Part shown: in pieces, positions 53,948-62,972 of the stretch | Numbering within the stretch: the first letter of the stretch is position 1 | Layout: each line of letters starts with the position of its first letter | Source: Chloroflexota bacterium | GTDB lineage: Bacteria > Chloroflexota > Limnocylindria > Limnocylindrales > CSP1-4 | Direction of reading: 5' to 3' | Length of the DNA stretch: 64,000 bases | Assembly: GCA_016191395.1 (NCBI GenBank) | Contig: JACPOS010000003.1 | Location: 43,100-107,099 of the forward strand | Notes under the pieces: model-generated | What the model was told of the DNA's origin: nothing | Database searches by the model: none | Seen by the model: the letters and a program-made list of their open reading frames with translations, nothing else | Position numbers and translations under genes: made by a program

Positions 53948-55026
53948 GCCGCCTCCGAGGGCGCCCCGACGCCCGGTCCACCCGCCCCGCCGCGTCCGAG
54001 CCGACGCAGGCGGCCGATCGTGGCCCGCGCCTGCACGGCGGCCTCGAAGATCCGCGCGCCGAGCGGGTCGACGACCAGGTCCCAGGCCCCCACGTACTGG
54101 ACCTCGCGGCCGCCCCAGCCCGCCTTGAAGTACGTGATGCCCTCGTTGGGCAGGCCCCACAGGTCGTAGACGGTGTAGCCGGCCGCCTTCGCGCGCCGGA
54201 ATGCCTCCCAGTTCACCAGGTACTTGGCGTTCCGCTTTCGGCCTTCCTCGGTCGTCCCGCCGTACAGCGCCACGATCCGATGCCCCCAGCCCACCAGGAA
54301 CGTGCCGGAAACGACCTCGCCCTCGGGCGTCTCGGCCAGGAGGAGCATCGCCTGTCCGGACGGCGCGTAGGCGTCCCACAGGTCCCGGAAGAACCCGACC
54401 GTGCGGAATGGCAGGCCCACGCGGTCCATGGTCCCGGCGAGGGTTCGGTGGAAGTCCGCGAGGCGCTCGGGGCCGGCGGAGATCACGGCGGAGCCATCGT
54501 CCTGTGCCCTGTGCAGCGACTGGCGCGTCTTCTTGCGGAGGTCGGCCAGCAGCTCGTCCTCGGTCCGCGTGAGGTCCACGAGCCTGGTCGCGCGCGGCTG
54601 GATGTCGGGCGCCGGCTGCCAGCCGAGCTGGCGCATGGTCGCGGCGACCAGGCCGTCGGAATCCTCGACCTCGGGGTCCATTCGGAGATGCGCGATGCCC
54701 AGTCCACGGGCAGCACTCTTCGCAGCTTCCGTGAAGACGCAGAGCGCGGCGGCGTCCAGGGGTCCGCTCGCGACCGGCCCGCGGGCCGCGTAGCCGAAGC
54801 CCCTCGGGAGCGGGCGTGGGTGGCGAACCAGGACCTGTGCCCCAACGGGACCCGCTCCGGTGTCGACCACGATCCGCGCCGCGCGCCAGCCGTTGGGCCG
54901 CTTCACGGCGGCCCAGGGCGTGGCCTGGAGGAAGCTCGGTGCCGGCGATGCGGCGACGAAGCGGTTCCAGGCACCGTCGTCCGTTCGGAGGAGTCCGGCG
55001 GTTGGTGCGTCCATTGGCTCGGTCAT
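53944..55026 (-). CDS. FemX/FemAB-type peptidoglycan branching enzyme
   Basis: A 360-aa protein with two GNAT-like halves. SFLQATPWAAVKRPNGW and KKTRQSLHRAQDDGSAV (the conserved RR/KK tRNA-phosphate region), GTFLVGWGHRIVALYGG and YTVYDLWGLPNEGITYFKAG place it in the FemAB family that transfers amino acids from tRNA to peptidoglycan precursors. It lies between another Fem gene and murE with ATGA overlaps. The amino acid is unknown. Confidence 0.88.
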   Translation of the reverse strand: MTEPMDAPTAGLLRTDDGAWNRFVAASPAPSFLQATPWAAVKRPNGWRAARIVVDTGAGPVGAQVLVRHPRPLPRGFGYAARGPVASGPLDAAALCVFTEAAKSAARGLGIAHLRMDPEVEDSDGLVAATMRQLGWQPAPDIQPRATRLVDLTRTEDELLADLRKKTRQSLHRAQDDGSAVISAGPERLADFHRTLAGTMDRVGLPFRTVGFFRDLWDAYAPSGQAMLLLAETPEGEVVSGTFLVGWGHRIVALYGGTTEEGRKRNAKYLVNWEAFRRAKAAGYTVYDLWGLPNEGITYFKAGWGGREVQYVGAWDLVVDPLGARIFEAAVQARATIGRLRRLGRGGAGGPGVGAPSEAA

Positions 55027-56153
55027 CGTCGCACCCGCCGCGCAACCGCGGCGAGGACACGTCCCGCGGCATACCGCCACGGGCGCGCGACCCACTCGTG
55101 GTTGCCGGATTGCTCCACCCACTTGCCGCCGAACGCCTCCTTGAAGGCGAGCAGGCCGTGCATCTCCTCGCCGGGCACGGGCTTGCGGCGCGCGGCGGGC
55201 GTGTCCACGCCACCGAGGTCCATCTCCCTGCGACCCTCGCGCATCGCGATCTGCATCCCCCGCCAGATCAGCAGCCGCACGGCGCCCGGGAACTCGTCCC
55301 GAAGCTCGAACACGTCCGCCGCGTAGCCGTACGTCAGCCGCTCGCCATGCCGATGGAAGAGCGCGCCGGCGAGCATCCGGCCATCGGGGGCCCGCACCTC
55401 GAGGTAGATCGCGAGCCCCGCCGTGATGGCGTGCATCGACCAGTCCAGGAACGTGTTGACGTTGTACAGGAGGCCCCGGAACCCGCGCCGGTCCGCGGTG
55501 ACCTCGAGCGCGACGTAGAAGCCGCGGAGCGCCGCCTCGAGCCCGGCCGGCTGGAGGGCACCGTCCGGGATCTCGAAGCCGTCATTGGTGGCCTCGCTCG
55601 CCCGGGCGTCGAAGCGCAGGACACGGACATCCTGGCGCTCCGCGCGGCGGATGAGGTTGCGTGACGTCTGGCCGATGAGCGCGAGCTGCGCCGCCTCGTC
55701 CGTCCCCAACGGCACGCCCACCCGGTGCCGGGCGACCTGGATCTCCTCGATCTGGCGGAAGCCGCGCGCCGCGAGGAATGCCGGATACTCCGACTCCGCG
55801 AGGACCTCCGAATCGGCGGAGACGACGTCGATCCGGTGGGCCGCCAGCCAGTCCGCGGCGGCCCGGAGCCGATCGGCGGTTCGCTCCGCCGGCTCCCCCG
55901 CCGACACCGGCCCGCGCGGGATGTACGCCCCGCCGCCGCCGATCCACGGCCACGGACGCGAGATGGCGAGCGCGCGGAACCCGTCGTCGAAGGCGAGGAA
56001 GTGCGGCCGCCAGCCGTGGCGGCTCCGGTACTCGCCGTACTCACGCGACTGGAAGACGTCGCCGCCGGGGACGTCGACGGTATGGGCGTCCCAATCGGCG
56101 AGCTCGTCCGCCGTGGCTTCGTGAACTGTCCACGCCCCCCGCGACGTCCCCAC
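55023..56153 (-). CDS. second Fem-type peptidoglycan branching enzyme
   Basis: A 376-aa paralogue-like protein of the same fold: DVFQSREYGEYRSRHGW, the RNLIRRAERQDVRVL region, RMLAGALFHRHGERLTYGYA and MDLGGVDTPAARRKP. GTG 56153 directly abuts the murJ stop. Two Fem genes in series suggest a two-residue branch, or two alternative transferases. Confidence 0.86.
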   Translation of the reverse strand: MGTSRGAWTVHEATADELADWDAHTVDVPGGDVFQSREYGEYRSRHGWRPHFLAFDDGFRALAISRPWPWIGGGGAYIPRGPVSAGEPAERTADRLRAAADWLAAHRIDVVSADSEVLAESEYPAFLAARGFRQIEEIQVARHRVGVPLGTDEAAQLALIGQTSRNLIRRAERQDVRVLRFDARASEATNDGFEIPDGALQPAGLEAALRGFYVALEVTADRRGFRGLLYNVNTFLDWSMHAITAGLAIYLEVRAPDGRMLAGALFHRHGERLTYGYAADVFELRDEFPGAVRLLIWRGMQIAMREGRREMDLGGVDTPAARRKPVPGEEMHGLLAFKEAFGGKWVEQSGNHEWVARPWRYAAGRVLAAVARRVRR

Positions 56154-57785
56154 TCAGCCCGCCCCCGACCGACGTCGCACGACCCCGAGGAGGATCGCCA
56201 GCATCGACCGCAGCTCCGGGATGCGGAGGACGAGCGCCACCGCGATGTAGGCGAGACCGGCCAGCACGGACGCGAGCGTCGCCTCCCCGAGGATCACGAG
56301 CTTGTCCGGGTCCGCCGGGTCGACGCCGCCCAGCACCTGCACGGTGACGAGGGCAACGGCTGCGGCGATGACCGCGGCCACGAGCGACCGCGCGCCGACG
56401 CTCACGATGCCCACGAGATCCAGTCCCGCCTCGCGTCGACGGAGCAGCACCAGCAGCGCGAGTGCCTCGCACCACGCTGCGATCGCGATCGCGAGGCCCA
56501 GGGCCGGCAGCCCGAGGCGGCCCACGAGCACGACGCCGAGCAGCGTGTTGATGACCACCGCCAGGATCGCCGTCGCGACCGGCGTCTTCGTGTCCTGCTT
56601 GGCGTAGAACGCCCTGGCGAGCACGCCGATGAGGGCATGGCCAGCGAGACCCAGCAGGAATGGCAGGAGCGTGTCCGCGGTCAGCTGGACCGCGGCCGCG
56701 TCGAACCGGCCGTACCCCAGGAGCAGCTGGACGACCTGCAGTCGCAGCGCGACCCCGATCGCGGCGATTGGAAGCATGACGAACAGCAGGATCCGCAACG
56801 AGCGCGCGATCAGCTCGAGGTAGTTGTCCGTGCGGCCCACCGCGAGCTCGCGCGACAGGGACGGGAAGATCACGATGCCCAGCGGGATCCCGATCACGCC
56901 CATCGGGATCTGGTACAGGGCGAACGCGATCGTGAACGCCGACACCCCCCCCAGCCCGACCCCGGTCGCGAGCGACGTCATGACGACCATCGTGATCTGG
57001 CTCGCGCTCAACCCCAGGACGCGCGGGCCCATCAGCACCAGCAGCCTGCGCGCCTGGTCGTCCGACAGGTCGATCTTCGGGCTGAAATGGAAGCCGGCGC
57101 GCCAGAGCGGCGGCAGCTGAACCGCCAGCAGCCCGAAGGAGCCCGCGACGACGCCCACTGCGAGACCGGTTATGCCCATGCTGTCGCTCAGGAACACCGC
57201 GGCGCCGATGATCGCGAGGTTGTAGACGATGGGCGCCATGGCGGAGGCGGCGAACCGTCGATCCGCGTTGAGCGCGCTCGTCGCGATTGCCCCGAGCGCC
57301 AGCAGGATCGGCGACGCGAGCATGATCCTCGTGAGATCGACGGTCGTCGCGAGCACAGGCGGCGGGAACCCCGGCGTGATCGCCTGCACGAGCTCCGGTG
57401 CCCACACGAACGCGGCAAGGGCGAGCAGGAGCAGGCCCACCAGCATCAGGTTCGTGAGGGTGGAGACGACGCGCCAGGCCCGCGCGGATTCACCGGTCGC
57501 GAGCAGGCTGCTCACGATCGGGACCACTGCCGAGGCGACCGCACCGGCCGCGACGAGCTGGAAGATCAGGTCCGGGATGCGGAACGCCGCGAAGAACGCA
57601 TCGAGGTCCGGCCCGGCGCCGAACGTCGTGCCGACGACGACGACCCGAACGTAGCCCAGCACGCGGGCGACAAGGTACGCCCCCGAGACGACCAGGCCGG
57701 CTCTTGCGAGGGCCATCGCGGTGGTCCGCGGCGGGAGCTCCTCGTCGCCGGTACCAGGCGCCTCGAACGCGTCCGCCTGGCTCAT
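56154..57785 (-). CDS. murJ: lipid II flippase MurJ
   Basis: A 543-aa MOP-superfamily flippase with about 14 transmembrane helices. The N-terminus LVARVLGYVRVVVVGTTFGAGPDLDAFFAAFRIP carries the MurJ signature and its conserved Arg residues. It moves lipid II to the outer leaflet. ATG 57785 overlaps the xerC stop (ATGA), giving xerC-murJ-fem-fem-murE as one operon. Confidence 0.94.
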   Translation of the reverse strand: MSQADAFEAPGTGDEELPPRTTAMALARAGLVVSGAYLVARVLGYVRVVVVGTTFGAGPDLDAFFAAFRIPDLIFQLVAAGAVASAVVPIVSSLLATGESARAWRVVSTLTNLMLVGLLLLALAAFVWAPELVQAITPGFPPPVLATTVDLTRIMLASPILLALGAIATSALNADRRFAASAMAPIVYNLAIIGAAVFLSDSMGITGLAVGVVAGSFGLLAVQLPPLWRAGFHFSPKIDLSDDQARRLLVLMGPRVLGLSASQITMVVMTSLATGVGLGGVSAFTIAFALYQIPMGVIGIPLGIVIFPSLSRELAVGRTDNYLELIARSLRILLFVMLPIAAIGVALRLQVVQLLLGYGRFDAAAVQLTADTLLPFLLGLAGHALIGVLARAFYAKQDTKTPVATAILAVVINTLLGVVLVGRLGLPALGLAIAIAAWCEALALLVLLRRREAGLDLVGIVSVGARSLVAAVIAAAVALVTVQVLGGVDPADPDKLVILGEATLASVLAGLAYIAVALVLRIPELRSMLAILLGVVRRRSGAG

Positions 57786-58753
57786 CGCGGGTCCCCTGCC
57801 GCGCCGGATCCCGTGCCGGCGCCGGCCCGCGCGCGCGGGTGGGCGTCGACGTAGGCGGCACGGAGGCGGGCGGCGGACACGTGGGTATAGACCTGCGTCG
57901 TGGCCAGGCTCTCATGTCCGAGGAGCTCCTGGACCACGCGCAGGTCGGCGCCGCCGTCCAGGAGGTGCGTCGCGAACGAGTGGCGAAGGGTGTGCGGCGA
58001 CACGCCCTCGGGGAGGCCGGCGACCCGGCACAGCCGGTCGATGCGGTAGCGGAGCCCGCGCACGCCGAGCGGTCCGCCGTCGTGGTTCAGGAAGATCGCG
58101 TCGGGCTCAGGACCCGGGTCGCGACGGCGCGCGGCGAGCGCAGGCCGCGCCTCGTCGAGGTACGCCTCGATCGCCGCGATCGCCGGACGTCCGAGGAGGC
58201 CGATCCGCTCCTTGCGGCCCTTGCCGAGCACGCGAACCTCGCCGCGGCGCAGGTCCAGGTTGGACAGCTCGGCGGCCGCAAGCTCGCTGATCCGGAGGCC
58301 GGCGGCGTAGGCCACCTCCACGAGCGCCCTGTCGCGGATCGCGATGGCCTCGGCGACCGGCGAGGGGCTGTGTCGGTCACCCCCGTCCTCGTCGACCGCC
58401 GCGAGGAGTCGCTCGATCTGGTCCACCTCGAGCACACGCGGCAGGCGTCGCGGCAGGCGCGGCGTCGCGATGGAGCCCCATGGGTCCCCCGCCGCGAGGC
58501 CGGCGCGCGCGGCAAACCGGTGGAATGACCTGATGGCGGCGAGTCGCTGGCTCACGGAGCTGCGTGCCCCCGAGCCGACGAGCTTCGCGAGGTACGCGCG
58601 GAGGTCGGTCCGCGCCGGCGTACGCCAGTCGGCGCCGCGCTCCCCCAGCCATTCCAGGTATGCGCCGACTGCCGTCGCGTAGGAGCGAAGCGTGTGCTCG
58701 GAGGCGTCGCGCGCCCGGAGGCTCAGGAGAAACCGGTCCAGCGGGGTTCCCAC
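57782..58753 (-). CDS. xerC: tyrosine recombinase XerC-like
   Basis: A 323-aa tyrosine recombinase. RFLLSLRARDASEHTLRSY starts the SAM-like domain; catalytic residues are in YAAGLRISEL, HTLRHSFATHL, GHESLATTQ and VYTHV. It lies immediately 3' of topA (32 bp), a common location for XerC, hence the name. The partner is probably the recombinase at 10441. Confidence 0.9.
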   Translation of the reverse strand: MGTPLDRFLLSLRARDASEHTLRSYATAVGAYLEWLGERGADWRTPARTDLRAYLAKLVGSGARSSVSQRLAAIRSFHRFAARAGLAAGDPWGSIATPRLPRRLPRVLEVDQIERLLAAVDEDGGDRHSPSPVAEAIAIRDRALVEVAYAAGLRISELAAAELSNLDLRRGEVRVLGKGRKERIGLLGRPAIAAIEAYLDEARPALAARRRDPGPEPDAIFLNHDGGPLGVRGLRYRIDRLCRVAGLPEGVSPHTLRHSFATHLLDGGADLRVVQELLGHESLATTQVYTHVSAARLRAAYVDAHPRARAGAGTGSGAAGDPR

Positions 58754-58785
58754 GTGCGGAGGCTACCCCGCCCGCCGGGAAGGGA

Positions 58786-61203
58786 TCAGGTCCGCGCCGC
58801 CGTCCGCGGCGCGCGTCCGCCTCGTCGCGGTCCGCGAGGGCCACTCGACGAGCGCCCGCCGCTCGCTCGACCCCCGGCGGGCCGGCCGCCGGTGCGCCGC
58901 GCAGGCGCGAGTGCCGCCGGGTCCGGCGGCCCGCCGGGCAACCGCAGCCCGACCGGCGAACCCTCCGTCGGCACCTCGATCGCGGCTCCGCACTTCAGGC
59001 ACAGGAACGCGTCGCCCTTCTTCGCGACCGGCCCGTCGTCCGGATCGTGGAACGCGCCGATCGGCTCGTGGTTCGTCGTGTAGTCGCACTTGGGGTAGTT
59101 GGAGCACCCCCAGAAGACGTTGCCGGTCCTGCGGGCGCGACGTGCCGTCAGCTTGCCGTCGGCGTTCTTGGGGCAGACGACGTCGAACGGGAGCGGCGGA
59201 GGCGGCTCCGGGCCCTCGCGCTTGATGTAGCCACAGTCTGGATATCGATCGCACCCCACGAACGGCCCGAAGCGCCCGCGCTTGCCCACCAGCGTGCCGA
59301 TGTTGCACTCGGGGCAGGTCTCGCCCTCGCCCGCCTGCGGCGGCGCCTCGTCGCCCGGGAGCGGCCGCGTCTCCTTGTGGTCCGGGTACGTGGAGCAGGC
59401 GAGGAACTGGCCGTTCCGTCCGAGCCGGATGATCATCGGGTGACCCAGCGAGCAGACCTCGTCGGTCTCGATGACCGCGCGGCGGGTCGTCCTCCGCTTC
59501 TCCTCGATGAGCGCCTGGAGCGGCGTGAAGAAGTCCTTGAGCAGGGGCTGCCATTCGCGCGTGCCGTTGGCGACCTCGTCGAGGTCCGCCTCCATGCGCG
59601 CGGTGAACGTCAGGTCCACGTAGTCCCCGAAATGCTCCACGAGGTAGTCCGTGGTCAGGCCGCCGATCAGCTCCGGCCGTAGGCGCCGCTCCTCCACCCG
59701 GACGTAGCCGCGGTCCACGATCGTCGAGATGGTCGCCGCGTACGTGGACGGCCGGCCGATGCCGTGCTCCTCCAGCGCCTTGATGAGCGAGGCCTCGGTG
59801 AAGCGCGGCGGGGGCTCGGTGAAGTGCTGAGTGGTGGTGATGTCGGCCACGGTAGTCTCGTCGCCGACCGCGAGCGGGGGCAGGCGGCCATCGCTCTCGT
59901 CGTCGGCGGTCTCGGTCTCGTCTCGGCCCTCCGTGTAGACGCGAGAGAAGCCGTCGAACAGCGTTCGGGTGGCGGACGCCCGGAGCTCGTACGGCCCTGC
60001 GACCAGCTCGGCGGTCGTCGTCTCGAGCTCCTTGGCCTCCATCTGGCTGGCCAGGGCGCGCTGCCAGATGAGCCGGTACAGCCGCAGCTCTTCCGGCTTG
60101 AGGAACTTCGCGAGCGAGTCCGGGTCACGCCGGAACGAGGTGGGCCGGATGGACTCGTGGGCCTCCTGGGCGCCCTTCGTCTTCGTCTTGTAGACCCGGC
60201 CCTTGGGCATCGTGTACGGCTCGCCGTAGCGCTCGCGGATCACGTCGCGCGCCTCGCCCATGGCGACGCCCGCGATCGCGGTGGAGTCCGTGCGCATGTA
60301 GGTGATCAGGCCCACGTGGCCGTCGGGCGTCTCGGCGCCCTCGTACAGGCGCTGGGCGATGGACATCGTCCGCTTCGGGCTGAAGCTGAGCTTGCGGCTC
60401 GCCTCCTGCTGGAGCGTGGAGGTCGTGAACGGCGGCGCGGGGCTGCGCTTCTGCTTCTTCGTCCCGATCGAGGTCACGCGCGGATGCAGCGCCCGCAGCG
60501 TCTCCGCGTGGTGCTCCGCCGAGGTGCCGTTGCCGACGTCGATGGGCGCGCCGTCGATCTGGACGAGCTCCGCCTCGAACGTCTCGCCGGCCTTCGTGGC
60601 GAGCAGCGCCCGGAGCGTCCAGTACTCCCGCGCGACGAAGGCGTCGATCTCGCGCTCGCGCTCCACCACCAGGCGGACGGCGACGGACTGCACGCGCCCG
60701 GCCGACAGGCCGGAGCGGACCTTCTTCGAGAGCAGGGGGCTCAGGGTGTAGCCCACGAGCCGGTCCACGATGCGGCGGGCCTGCTGCGCGTCGACGAGGT
60801 TCGTGTCGATGTCGCGCGGATGCGCGAAGGCATCCTTGATCGCGCTCTGGGTGATCTCCGAGAAGGTGACCCGGCGCGTCTTGCCGATGGGCACGTGCGC
60901 TGCCTCGGTCACGTGCCACGCGATCGCCTCGCCCTCGCGGTCGAGGTCCGTGGCGAGGTAGACGGTCGTGGCGCTCTTGGCGGCCTTCTCGATCGCGTCG
61001 ACCTGCTTGCGGCGATCCTCGGAGATCACGTACTCAGGGGCGAAGCCGTGCTCCACGTCCACGCCGAACTTGCCCTTGCCGGGGTTCTCCGGCAGGTCGC
61101 GGACGTGTCCGTATGACGCAAGGACACGGTAGTCGTCGCCGAGATAGCGCTCGATCGTCCGTGCCTTGGCGGGCGACTCGACGATCACGAGGTGCTTCGG
61201 CAT
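58786..61203 (-). CDS. topA: DNA topoisomerase I
   Basis: An 805-aa type IA topoisomerase relaxing negative supercoils. Toprim VIVESPAKARTIERYLG and LATDLDREGEA, SAGRVQSVAVRL, catalytic Tyr about 302 in LITYMRTDST, ALEEHGIGRPSTYA. The C-terminus has several zinc ribbons: one reads VCSLGHPM rather than the usual CxxC (degenerate), then CPECN-GCDRYPDCGY and CSNYPKCDY, FLCLKCG, then a basic Gly/Arg/Pro tail of about 60 residues. ATG 61203 is eight bases after TATACT. Confidence 0.96.
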   Translation of the reverse strand: MPKHLVIVESPAKARTIERYLGDDYRVLASYGHVRDLPENPGKGKFGVDVEHGFAPEYVISEDRRKQVDAIEKAAKSATTVYLATDLDREGEAIAWHVTEAAHVPIGKTRRVTFSEITQSAIKDAFAHPRDIDTNLVDAQQARRIVDRLVGYTLSPLLSKKVRSGLSAGRVQSVAVRLVVEREREIDAFVAREYWTLRALLATKAGETFEAELVQIDGAPIDVGNGTSAEHHAETLRALHPRVTSIGTKKQKRSPAPPFTTSTLQQEASRKLSFSPKRTMSIAQRLYEGAETPDGHVGLITYMRTDSTAIAGVAMGEARDVIRERYGEPYTMPKGRVYKTKTKGAQEAHESIRPTSFRRDPDSLAKFLKPEELRLYRLIWQRALASQMEAKELETTTAELVAGPYELRASATRTLFDGFSRVYTEGRDETETADDESDGRLPPLAVGDETTVADITTTQHFTEPPPRFTEASLIKALEEHGIGRPSTYAATISTIVDRGYVRVEERRLRPELIGGLTTDYLVEHFGDYVDLTFTARMEADLDEVANGTREWQPLLKDFFTPLQALIEEKRRTTRRAVIETDEVCSLGHPMIIRLGRNGQFLACSTYPDHKETRPLPGDEAPPQAGEGETCPECNIGTLVGKRGRFGPFVGCDRYPDCGYIKREGPEPPPPLPFDVVCPKNADGKLTARRARRTGNVFWGCSNYPKCDYTTNHEPIGAFHDPDDGPVAKKGDAFLCLKCGAAIEVPTEGSPVGLRLPGGPPDPAALAPARRTGGRPAGGRASGGRSSSGPRGPRRGGRAPRTAART

Positions 61204-61211
61204 CGCGGCGG

Positions 61212-61217
61212 AGTATA
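61212..61217 (-). promoter_or_regulatory. topA -10 element, leaderless
   Basis: TATACT on the minus strand in GCGTATACTCC, 8 nt before ATG 61203. Confidence 0.5.
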
Positions 61218-61260
61218 CGCACGGGTGCCTTATTTCCCGGTTACCCGCGAATTCGCCGGC

Positions 61261-61566
61261 CTACGCCTCGCGCACGCGACGGAGGAAGTCCTCGTCGATC
61301 TCCAGGTCCTCCGGCTCCGCAGCTGCCGACGACGGGACCGGCGAGAGCTGCTCTCCGTCCTCACCGAGTCGCAGCACCTCGACGAAGCGGATCGCCGACA
61401 TGGGGAACACGAAGGTGGAGCTCACGAAGTCGATGAACACCGGCTTCTTGCCGTCCACCGTGTGCGGATTCGTGCACACGATCGCGATGTCCTGCGGCGT
61501 CGGCTCCTCGAGGAGGTCGACGACGAGCGGCTGATCGTTCATCAGGTGGAGGATGGCCCGGTTCAC
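61261..61566 (-). CDS. small conserved-looking protein
   Basis: A 101-aa protein with a compact, beta-rich pattern (ILHLMNDQPLVVDLLEEPTP, DIAIVCTNPHTVDGKKPVFI, SSTFVFPMSAIRFVEVLRLG) and an acidic tail. No family is recognised. GTG 61566 follows TATGGT by 6 nt. It lies alone between topA and dprA, probably as a single gene. Confidence 0.7.
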   Translation of the reverse strand: MNRAILHLMNDQPLVVDLLEEPTPQDIAIVCTNPHTVDGKKPVFIDFVSSTFVFPMSAIRFVEVLRLGEDGEQLSPVPSSAAAEPEDLEIDEDFLRRVREA

Positions 61567-61572
61567 GGCCGG

Positions 61573-61578
61573 ACCATA
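61573..61578 (-). promoter_or_regulatory. -10 element of the 101-aa gene, leaderless
   Basis: TATGGT on the minus strand, 6 nt before GTG 61566. Confidence 0.45.
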
Positions 61579-61647
61579 CCAGTCGTCTCCCGTCCCGCGG
61601 ACCCGCTGTTGGTCCTAGTCGGGATGGGTCTGGTGGGGTCCCGGGCC

Positions 61648-62970
61648 TCACGCTGCGGCCGGGTTGGCGGCAGCGGGGTCCGTGGTCGCCAGCGGGCCCG
61701 CTGGTTCGTACCGCCCGTGCACCGCTCGGACGAGTCCGAGCGCCTCCAGGCGCGTTACTGCCCCGAGCACCGCGCCGACGCTGAGGCGTGTGAGGGCCAC
61801 GACCTCGTCGACCGTCACCGCGCCGTGGACGAGCGCCTCGGCAACCGCCAGCTCGGCGGGGCTGCGGCCACTGAGCATCGCTGCCGCCGACGGTGGCCGG
61901 ACGCGCGACCTGATCACGACGCCATCGGGCTCGCTCGACTGCGGAACCAGGCCCGGGAGGCCGGCGGCGGCGCTGAGGCCGAGGTCGTCGAGGAGCTGCG
62001 GGATCCCGGACACGATCCGGGCCAGGTCCGGCCAGTCGCGGAGGAACCCGTTGCAGCCCGCGGAGGATGGAGCGTCGATGGAGCCAGGCACGATGAAGCA
62101 TTCGCGGCCCTGCTCGAGCGCCCACGAGGCCGTGACCAGCGCGCCGCTCCGGGCGCCGGCCTCCACGACGATCGCCGCGTCCGAAGACCCGCTGATCAGC
62201 CGATTGCGCTGGGGGAACGTGCCCTTGCTCGGCTCGGTCGATGGCGCGTACTCGGAGACGACGGCGCCGCCCGAGTCCACGATCGCGTCCGCCAGCCGAT
62301 CGTGTGCCCGTGGGAAGAGACGCGCGTGGCCGCCGCCGATGAATGCGACGGTCGCGCCGCCCTCGCTGACGACCGCCGCGTGGGCAGCTCCATCGATGCC
62401 GATCGCAAGGCCCGAGACGACCGTCGCACCCGCACGGACCAGGCCTGCTGCGATCCGGCTCGCGATCCGGCGCCCGCCGGGACTCGGATGGCGCGTTCCC
62501 ACCACCGCGATGACGTGCTCGCTCGCAAGGGACTCGAGGCTGCCGCGCACGAACAACGCGGGCGGCGGGACCTCGATCGCGAGCAGGCGCCGCGGGTACT
62601 CGCGGTCGCCCGGGACGACGACCTTGAGCTCGAGCTGCTTGACCTCTCGGACGATGGCGGCAGCCCGCGCGTCCACTTCAGCGATCGCCCTCGCAACTGT
62701 CGACGGCATGGCCTGGGCCTGGCCGTCGGGCGCCCGGCTCGCTTCGATGAGCCCGGTCACTGCACCGTGCGATCGAGCAAACGCCAGGACCGCCGATGGC
62801 GAGCCCAGCATCTCGACGAGCCGCCCCAGGGTCAGCGGTCCAAGGCCGGTCACCGAGAGCAGGACCGCCAGCGCCTCGCGGTCGCCGTCTCCCAGCCCCT
62901 GGCCCAGGGTCGCCGCACCGGGCAACGCGGCGCCAGAACCGTCCGGACCCCAGGCACCCACGCCGATCAT
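61648..62970 (-). CDS. dprA: DNA-processing protein DprA
   Basis: The 440-aa protein loads RecA on incoming single-stranded DNA. N-terminal SAM-like region, then the Rossmann core VVGTRHPSPGGRRIASRIAA, VVSGLAIGIDGAAH and FPQRNRLISGSSDAAIVVEA, and a C-terminal winged helix (SPAELAVAEALVHGAVTVDE). ATG 62970 lies 2 bp after the comM stop, so comM-dprA is an operon. It implies some capacity for DNA uptake, though other com genes are outside the window. Confidence 0.94.
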   Translation of the reverse strand: MIGVGAWGPDGSGAALPGAATLGQGLGDGDREALAVLLSVTGLGPLTLGRLVEMLGSPSAVLAFARSHGAVTGLIEASRAPDGQAQAMPSTVARAIAEVDARAAAIVREVKQLELKVVVPGDREYPRRLLAIEVPPPALFVRGSLESLASEHVIAVVGTRHPSPGGRRIASRIAAGLVRAGATVVSGLAIGIDGAAHAAVVSEGGATVAFIGGGHARLFPRAHDRLADAIVDSGGAVVSEYAPSTEPSKGTFPQRNRLISGSSDAAIVVEAGARSGALVTASWALEQGRECFIVPGSIDAPSSAGCNGFLRDWPDLARIVSGIPQLLDDLGLSAAAGLPGLVPQSSEPDGVVIRSRVRPPSAAAMLSGRSPAELAVAEALVHGAVTVDEVVALTRLSVGAVLGAVTRLEALGLVRAVHGRYEPAGPLATTDPAAANPAAA

Positions 62971-62972
62971 CG

